50,204 nt of DNA from NCBI GenBank assembly GCA_027038175.1, contig JALVYB010000035.1:1-50204 (forward strand). The letters are read 5' to 3'. A program made the translations under genes and the position numbers. Below are positions 45,525 through 50,204 of the stretch, in pieces. This DNA is from Caldifarciminota bacterium (GTDB taxonomy: Bacteria > Hydrothermota > Hydrothermia > UBA1063 > CAJXJZ01). Under the pieces are notes generated by a model. The model saw only the letters and a list, made by a program, of their open reading frames with translations, made no database searches and was not told the DNA's origin. Position 1 is the first letter of the stretch, and each line of letters opens with the position of its first letter.

Positions 45525-46722
45525 AAACTCAATCTGGCTTTATATTGCCTATGTGTGGAATTTTTTAGGCGGTTTTATACAGCTCAAAATACTCACCCTT
45601 GACCTTGATAAAAAGATACTTGGAAAATACTTTTTCGCAGGTGGGCTCGGTGTACTCATAGGCTCTTTAGCTCAGATAGGTTTTCCGTATGTATTTCAGA
45701 GATTTATTCCCCGCTATGATACTGAAAAAAGGCAGAACGACAAACTAACGCTTGTGTGGTTTGCCCTTTTGTTTCATCTTCTTGTCTTGATTTTGACCCT
45801 GCCTGTAATGTACTTTGTTTTCTGGCAGAGGCTTGAGTATGTCATTCTTTACATGGGATTTTATCTCATGTCGCACATGGACCTCTTTTTCAATGTGTAT
45901 ATTTCCCAGAGGAAGGCAGAGCCTGTAACTCTTTTGAGAGGCATATACTATATAGTTCTCATTATCATGCTTCTTGCCACAAGACCCCTCAATGTGCTGC
46001 GTGTATCATATTCAGTTCTCACAGCAGGTATCTTTGTACTTCTCCTTACCTATATGCATCTTCCCCTTCCCCGGAATTTTGGTTTAAAAAACTTATCAAA
46101 GGTTTTTGCAGAAATAAAGAGGTACTTTCTCTATTCCCTTTACACCCATCTTCTTGGACCATTCTTTATGTACGTGGACAGGCTAATGATACCGCCAATG
46201 CTCGGTTTTGAGGCGCTTGGAATTTTTCAGATAGCACGGAAACTGGAGCAGGGGGCAAGAGGATTCCTGTTTGTGCCAATGGCAGCCTTTGCTCCGGAAC
46301 TTGCAAAACTCTATGAGGAGAATAGCCATGAGGAATCCTCCGGTATTCTCAGGAAATTAACAGTTGTATATGGAGTTGCTGGATTTGTAATAGCGGGTCT
46401 TTTTATTGTATTTGGCAAACCTCTTATTACTCTGGTGTCAAGCAGAGCCTATCTTTCTGCCTATCCCCATCTTGTAATACTCATGATAGCCTTTTTCTTT
46501 GCACTTTTGTATGCTCCTTACACAACCTACAGAAGGTCGCGTGATGGGATGGACTTTTTCTTTAAGGTAAATGCTGTGTGGCTTGTGTCCTTTCTCGTAT
46601 TTATTCCCTTTACAATAAAAAGTTTAAAGCTCTATGCCTTTTCCTCTGCTATGCTATTTGCCACGTGGGCTGTGCTCCTTTACTGCGTTAAAGACTATTT
46701 AAGAGAGAAGAAATCAGCCTGA
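45511..46722 (+). CDS. Polysaccharide flippase (Wzx/MATE-like) membrane protein
   Basis: A 403-residue protein with about 12 hydrophobic helices in the polysaccharide-biosynthesis/MVF group, which moves lipid-linked sugar units across the inner membrane. Seen features are the N-terminal WLYIAYVWNFLGGFIQLKIL and the mid-protein YVDRLMIPPMLGFEALGIFQIA segment, a hallmark of the family. It completes the FemAB-GT4-flippase set. Its end overlaps the convergent clp gene by nine bases. Confidence 0.87.
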   Translation: MKAIKNSIWLYIAYVWNFLGGFIQLKILTLDLDKKILGKYFFAGGLGVLIGSLAQIGFPYVFQRFIPRYDTEKRQNDKLTLVWFALLFHLLVLILTLPVMYFVFWQRLEYVILYMGFYLMSHMDLFFNVYISQRKAEPVTLLRGIYYIVLIIMLLATRPLNVLRVSYSVLTAGIFVLLLTYMHLPLPRNFGLKNLSKVFAEIKRYFLYSLYTHLLGPFFMYVDRLMIPPMLGFEALGIFQIARKLEQGARGFLFVPMAAFAPELAKLYEENSHEESSGILRKLTVVYGVAGFVIAGLFIVFGKPLITLVSSRAYLSAYPHLVILMIAFFFALLYAPYTTYRRSRDGMDFFFKVNAVWLVSFLVFIPFTIKSLKLYAFSSAMLFATWAVLLYCVKDYLREKKSA

Positions 46723-49110
46723 CTTTTCAATGTAAATTTTGCCGTCTTTTTCAGTTACTTTAATTGTATCACCACTCTTTACCGCATTTTTGATTAAGAG
46801 TCGTGCCACAGGATTTTCAATTTCCCTCTGAATGAGCCTTTTAAGCGGTCTTGCTCCGAATTCAGGAGAATAACCCTTCTCTGCGAGGTACGATAGGGCT
46901 TTATCGTCAACAGAAAGACCTATTCCCTTTTCTCTGAGTGCGGCCTCGAGTTCAGAAAGCTCCAGCCTTACAATTTTCTTTATATCTTCCTTTGATAGCC
47001 TGTTGAAAAGCACAATCTCGTCTATACGATTAATAAACTCAGGTCTGAAGTATTTTAAAAGTTCTGGCATTATTTTATTGACCTTTTCTTCCCTGTTCCC
47101 TTCTAATGTGGGAATGATGGAGGAGGCTATATTGCTTGTCATGATTATTATGGTGTTGGTAAAATCAACAACCCTGCCATGACTGTCCGTAAGTCTTCCG
47201 GAATCAAATATCTGAAGCATTATATTGAACACATCAGGATGCGCCTTTTCTATCTCATCAAACAGAATAACCTGATAGGGTCTTCTTCTCACTGCCTCTG
47301 TTAGCGTTCCTCCTTTTTCGTAGCCAATGTATCCTGGAGGTGCTCCTATGAGTTTGGATACAGCGTGTTTTTCCATGTATTCTGACATATCAAACCTCAA
47401 AAGAGCATCCTCATCGTCAAACAAAAACCATGCAAGCTGTCTTGCAAGGTGTGTTTTACCAACTCCGGTGGGTCCCATAAACAGAAATACACCCATGGGT
47501 CTTTTCTTAAGTGTTAACCCTGCCCTCTGTCTCCTTATTGCATCTGAGATTACTTCCACAGCCTCATCCTGACCTATAACCCTCTTTTTCAGTATCTCCT
47601 CCATCTTAAGCAGTTTGTCCCTTTCAGATGCCAGAAGGTCCTGAACAGGAATACCTGTCCACTTTGAAACCACCTCAGCTATATCTTCCTCCCCCACGGT
47701 ATCGCTTATTTTATTCTCCTTCTGCCATTTTTCGAGTTTTTCCCTGTATTCTGGCATTATTTTATCCAGTTCCTCTTTAAGTTTCTTTGCCCTCTCGTAG
47801 TCTCCATAACTTGTTGCTAATTTTCCCTCCTCTGTGAGGTGTTCCACCTTTTCTTTAAGTCTTTTCAGCTCCTCTGGCATTGCAGATAGTTTTATCTTCT
47901 TCATTGCACAGGCTTCATCAAGAAGGTCTATGGCTTTATCAGGGAGTTTTCTGCCCTGAATATACCTTGCTGCAAGTTTTGCCGCCTTTTTAAGAGCCTC
48001 ATCGAGGATTTTAACCTTGTGATGCTTTTCGTACCTCTCCTTTAACCCCTTCAGGATTTCGTATGTTTCCTCAACTGAAGGTTCTTTTACAAATACGGTT
48101 TGAAATCTCCTCTCAAGAGCGCCGTCCTTTTCTATGTGTTCCCTGTATTCATCAAGTGTTGTTGCACCGATTAAGCGAAGTTCACCTGAGGCAAGTGCAG
48201 GCTTCAGGAGGTTTGCTGCATCTGTTGCTCCCTCTGCTGCACCTGCTCCCACTATTGTATGGAGTTCATCAATAAAGAGTATTACATCTCCTCTCTTTTT
48301 AATCTCATCTATTACACTTTTCAACCTCTCCTCAAACTCGCCCCTGAATTTTGTGCCTGCAAGAAGATGGCCTATGGACAGAGAGAGGATTTTTTTATCC
48401 TTGAGTTCATCCGGCACATTTTGCTCAACTATCCTCTGTGCAAGTCCTATGACAATGGCTGTTTTCCCGACACCCGGTTCTCCAATGAGCACAGGGTTAT
48501 TCTTGGTTTTACGGAGAAGAATCTGAATTACCCTTTCAATCTCGCTATCCCTTCCTATCACAGGGTCAAGTTTTCCGTCTTTTGCAAGTTTTGTGAGGTC
48601 TTCTGTGTACTTCTCAAGTGCGCTGTACTTTTTCTCTGCCTCAGGGTCTGTAACCCTCTGGGAGCCTCTTATCTCATAAAGTGCCCTGAAAATACCTTCC
48701 CTGTCAATGCCAGAATCCCGTATGAGTTTTAAAAGTTCTCCTGTTGCAAGGGAAATAAGGGCTAATAGGATATGTTCCTGTGATACATATTCATCCTTCA
48801 TCCCTTCTGCCTCTTTTTCCGCAGCTTCAAGCACAGAAAGAGCATTCTGGGACATATATATTTGAACAGGTGTGCTTCCACCGTATTCAACCTTTGGAAA
48901 AGTGTCAAGAATATCTATGAGTTTCCTCTGCACCACATCCGGATTTTTCCCCATTTTCAGGAGGATTTCCCGTGTTATGCTGTCTTTTGTATTTAAAAGT
49001 CCGTAGAATATATGTTCAGGCTCAAGTTGATTGTGTTTAAACTTTCTTAAGGCGTCCTCTGCCACCATAATGGCCTCTTTCGCCCCTTCTGTAAACCTAT
49101 CTATCCTCAT
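46714..49110 (-). CDS. Clp/Hsp100 ATPase (ClpB-like ends, ClpC-like short middle domain)
   Basis: A 798-residue AAA+ unfoldase. The N-domain (1-150) is followed by D1 with Walker A GEPGVGKT (210-217) and LFIDELHT, then D2 with GPTGVGKT and [13 protein letters not shown]. The span from DEACAMKK to KWTGIPV is 92 residues, as in ClpC, against about 150 in ClpB. Yet D2 lacks the LGF/IGF loop that binds ClpP (it reads [15 protein letters not shown]), as in ClpB. It may be a ClpP-independent disaggregase or an unfoldase with another partner. The ATG follows CGGAGGG. No dnaK genes are nearby. Confidence 0.9.
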   Translation of the reverse strand: MRIDRFTEGAKEAIMVAEDALRKFKHNQLEPEHIFYGLLNTKDSITREILLKMGKNPDVVQRKLIDILDTFPKVEYGGSTPVQIYMSQNALSVLEAAEKEAEGMKDEYVSQEHILLALISLATGELLKLIRDSGIDREGIFRALYEIRGSQRVTDPEAEKKYSALEKYTEDLTKLAKDGKLDPVIGRDSEIERVIQILLRKTKNNPVLIGEPGVGKTAIVIGLAQRIVEQNVPDELKDKKILSLSIGHLLAGTKFRGEFEERLKSVIDEIKKRGDVILFIDELHTIVGAGAAEGATDAANLLKPALASGELRLIGATTLDEYREHIEKDGALERRFQTVFVKEPSVEETYEILKGLKERYEKHHKVKILDEALKKAAKLAARYIQGRKLPDKAIDLLDEACAMKKIKLSAMPEELKRLKEKVEHLTEEGKLATSYGDYERAKKLKEELDKIMPEYREKLEKWQKENKISDTVGEEDIAEVVSKWTGIPVQDLLASERDKLLKMEEILKKRVIGQDEAVEVISDAIRRQRAGLTLKKRPMGVFLFMGPTGVGKTHLARQLAWFLFDDEDALLRFDMSEYMEKHAVSKLIGAPPGYIGYEKGGTLTEAVRRRPYQVILFDEIEKAHPDVFNIMLQIFDSGRLTDSHGRVVDFTNTIIIMTSNIASSIIPTLEGNREEKVNKIMPELLKYFRPEFINRIDEIVLFNRLSKEDIKKIVRLELSELEAALREKGIGLSVDDKALSYLAEKGYSPEFGARPLKRLIQREIENPVARLLIKNAVKSGDTIKVTEKDGKIYIEKSG

Positions 49111-49329
49111 CTTTCCCTCCGGAATTTGTTTTTAAGGTGTTATTAAGTAATAATTTTTGCACGGAAGGTCAAGGTGGGGGTGTGATTTAGTTATAGGGAT
49201 GTGAGTTAAAATGAAGCAGGTTATCTATTTTTTTGAACATTTCACAGATTATTTTATAGACACTTACTCATTCTTTTTTAGGAGACATACTGCACCTCGG
49301 TACGATTATTTTTGAGTAATAGCACATCT
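49111..49329. other. Intergenic region upstream of clp, with a small palindrome
   Basis: Holds the divergent control region of the Clp gene. A 6-bp inverted repeat TTATTA-AG-TAATAA lies at 49140-49153, and a reverse-strand TTGACC at 49167-49172 could be a -35, though no good -10 follows. No CIRCE element is present. I see no gene here; the 74-residue reverse frame from 49268 has no ribosome site or family pattern. Confidence 0.4.
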
Positions 49330-49358
49330 TTGATTTACTAAAAGTTTTACTATATAAT
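49330..49358 (+). promoter_or_regulatory. Promoter of the AT-rich right-end genes, predicted leaderless
   Basis: TTGATT (49330-49335), 17 bp, TATAAT (49353-49358), ending nine bases before ATG 49368. It likely drives both the 53-residue ORF and the large partial gene. Confidence 0.75.
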
Positions 49359-49367
49359 TTGGAGAGT

Positions 49368-49529
49368 ATGGGGTTTGAGGTAAAGGAATACAGAAGCACT
49401 GTGGATATAAGGATAAACATACGAAATATTTCGTATGTGCTCAATAGGTATATGCGCAATAATTCGGATATGAACGAATTATCTGCCAGCAAAAGGAAAA
49501 TTGATACAAAAAAGATATGGAACCACTAA
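49368..49529 (+). CDS. Tiny basic ORF upstream of the right-end gene, unknown
   Basis: Fifty-three codons: a basic protein beginning MGFEVKEYRSTVDIRIN and ending TKKIWNH. A promoter ends nine bases before the ATG, as for other leaderless genes here, and GGAGAG lies right before it. It overlaps the start of the next gene by 13 bases in another frame, so it could be a leader peptide coupling translation, a small regulator or a decayed remnant. No family is recognised. Confidence 0.45.
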   Translation: MGFEVKEYRSTVDIRINIRNISYVLNRYMRNNSDMNELSASKRKIDTKKIWNH

Positions 49530-50204
49530 CAATAGTAATAACATATGTTTCACTTAAACTGTTAGATCAATTGATCGCCGACCAAGGATACGGTTGGTTA
49601 AAAAGATTATTTTTTCCTAAAAGGAAATATCAAAATGAATTAGTCAGAGTTATTTATAAAACTATTGATGAATACGAAAAAAAATATCCCATAAACAATA
49701 ATTTAAATGGAAAATTCCCATTTTACCATTCTTATATATTGTTTGAAGAATTTAATAAGTATATGTTGTTTAAAAAATTTGATACAGTTGCAACAATAAA
49801 AGAAAAATTCAAACAAAACCCAAATATTTTAATCCCCACAGATGAAGAAATAAACAATTTTTATAAAATTTTCATAAAACAGATAGAACGAAATAAAAGA
49901 TTAAAGAAACTTTTTATTAAAGAAAACTATCAAGAGGAAATCTTTAACATTTCTAATATTCTCAAAAAGATTTACGATCAAATTGGATTTCTTCCTGGTG
50001 AAAAATGGTTTGAAAAACAGTGTAAAATATCTATTGATGATTTAGGAAAGCGATATACACCTGAATTAAATGTAGATTTAGAGATTTCTGATAATTTTGA
50101 ATCCCTTGGTAGAACCAAGAAATTTGAACAAAAACTTTTAAAATATCTTGACAAGATACTAATAAAGGGTAGAAAGGTTGTATCTCAATCAGTAAAAATT
50201 GATG
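49517..50204 (+). CDS. N-terminal part of a large protein, possibly a defence-type NTPase; cut by window
   Basis: An open frame from ATG 49517 to the window end (229 codons, no stop). The first 15 residues are hydrophobic (LTIVITYVSLKLL), then it is helical and rich in Lys, Ile and Asn. Features that may be conserved are KFPFYHSYILFEEFNKYMLF (about 66-85), NPNILIPTDEEINNFY, and KISIDDLGKRYTPELNVDL (about 171-189). From memory the LGKRYTPELNV pattern occurs before the ATPase domain in STAND-like anti-phage proteins; this is not verified. Hand counts of three 60-base lines give 20-28% GC, well below the clp gene, which suggests transfer. No ribosome site is seen, so it may be coupled to the 53-codon ORF. 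Confidence 0.6.
   Translation, partial: MEPLTIVITYVSLKLLDQLIADQGYGWLKRLFFPKRKYQNELVRVIYKTIDEYEKKYPINNNLNGKFPFYHSYILFEEFNKYMLFKKFDTVATIKEKFKQNPNILIPTDEEINNFYKIFIKQIERNKRLKKLFIKENYQEEIFNISNILKKIYDQIGFLPGEKWFEKQCKISIDDLGKRYTPELNVDLEISDNFESLGRTKKFEQKLLKYLDKILIKGRKVVSQSVKID

Noticed and set aside
49268-49492. A 74-codon reverse frame left of the right-end gene
   Set aside because: No ribosome site or promoter, and it overlaps the better supported forward promoter and small ORF.
1-50204. CRISPR arrays, insertion sequences, prophage or rRNA genes
   Set aside because: No regularly spaced repeats, transposase motifs, phage structural genes or rRNA signatures were seen on either strand.

Overview
The window is a densely packed bacterial chromosome segment of about 40% GC by eye, with lysine- and glutamate-rich proteins and many AGA/AGG arginine and ATA isoleucine codons. 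It encodes a Gram-negative envelope: a TonB-dependent receptor, a PorV-like barrel, a Lol-type transporter and several lipoproteins. At least two large secreted proteins, and possibly a third, end in a domain that looks like the type IX secretion (T9SS) sorting signal. This points to the Bacteroidota/FCB superphylum, perhaps a thermophilic uncultured lineage such as WOR-3/Hydrothermae. That placement is inference; there is no rRNA here.

Layout. 1-1604: 5' part of glmS with a tRNA-Leu(CAA) just upstream, reverse strand. 1654-9218: TonB receptor, a GGDEF-ATPase-TPR fusion, a CapA-like phosphatase, a HAD hydrolase and a ferritin-like protein. 9334-17048: a long forward gene train with a secreted carbohydrate-binding-like protein, two sugar ABC permeases, an EIIA domain, a zinc ribbon, tyrS, ribD, a small export protein, an HDAC-fold protein and a small membrane protein. 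17036-19045: reverse operon of hslV, a PorV-like protein and a dolichol/phytol-kinase-like protein. 19138-23961: two T9SS-type secreted proteins, one a C11 (clostripain) peptidase. 24058-28395: Na/Pi cotransporter, PhoU, a lipoprotein and glutamine synthetase. 28453-29230: rpmA and a lipoprotein. 29233-32077: reverse operon of an Rrf2 Fe-S regulator, a DUF438/hemerythrin/PAS protein and an M24-fold protein, a likely nitric-oxide or redox response unit. 32196-38840: serS, class II aldolase, alaS, an alpha-oxoamine synthase and two envelope proteins. 38828-39760: patatin. 39887-46722: helical protein, lysS, Lol permease and ATPase, FemAB-like transferase, glycosyltransferase and flippase. 46714-49110: Clp ATPase. 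49368-50204: an abrupt change to AT-rich DNA with a tiny ORF and the first 229 codons of a gene resembling, from memory, the N-terminus of defence-type NTPases.

The most striking regulatory pattern is that many intergenic starts have recognisable sigma-70-like promoters, usually with 16-17 bp spacers. In seven genes the -10 box lies only 5-11 bases before the start codon, which predicts leaderless mRNAs. Other genes carry a normal AAGGAGG-type ribosome site. The pattern also corrects several start codons.

Other points to check are an HDAC-fold protein lacking two zinc ligands, an M24-fold protein lacking three of five metal ligands, a RibD with a Cys-to-His change at a zinc ligand, a Clp ATPase mixing ClpB and ClpC traits, and a lipoprotein start codon buried in a hairpin overlapping the end of rpmA.
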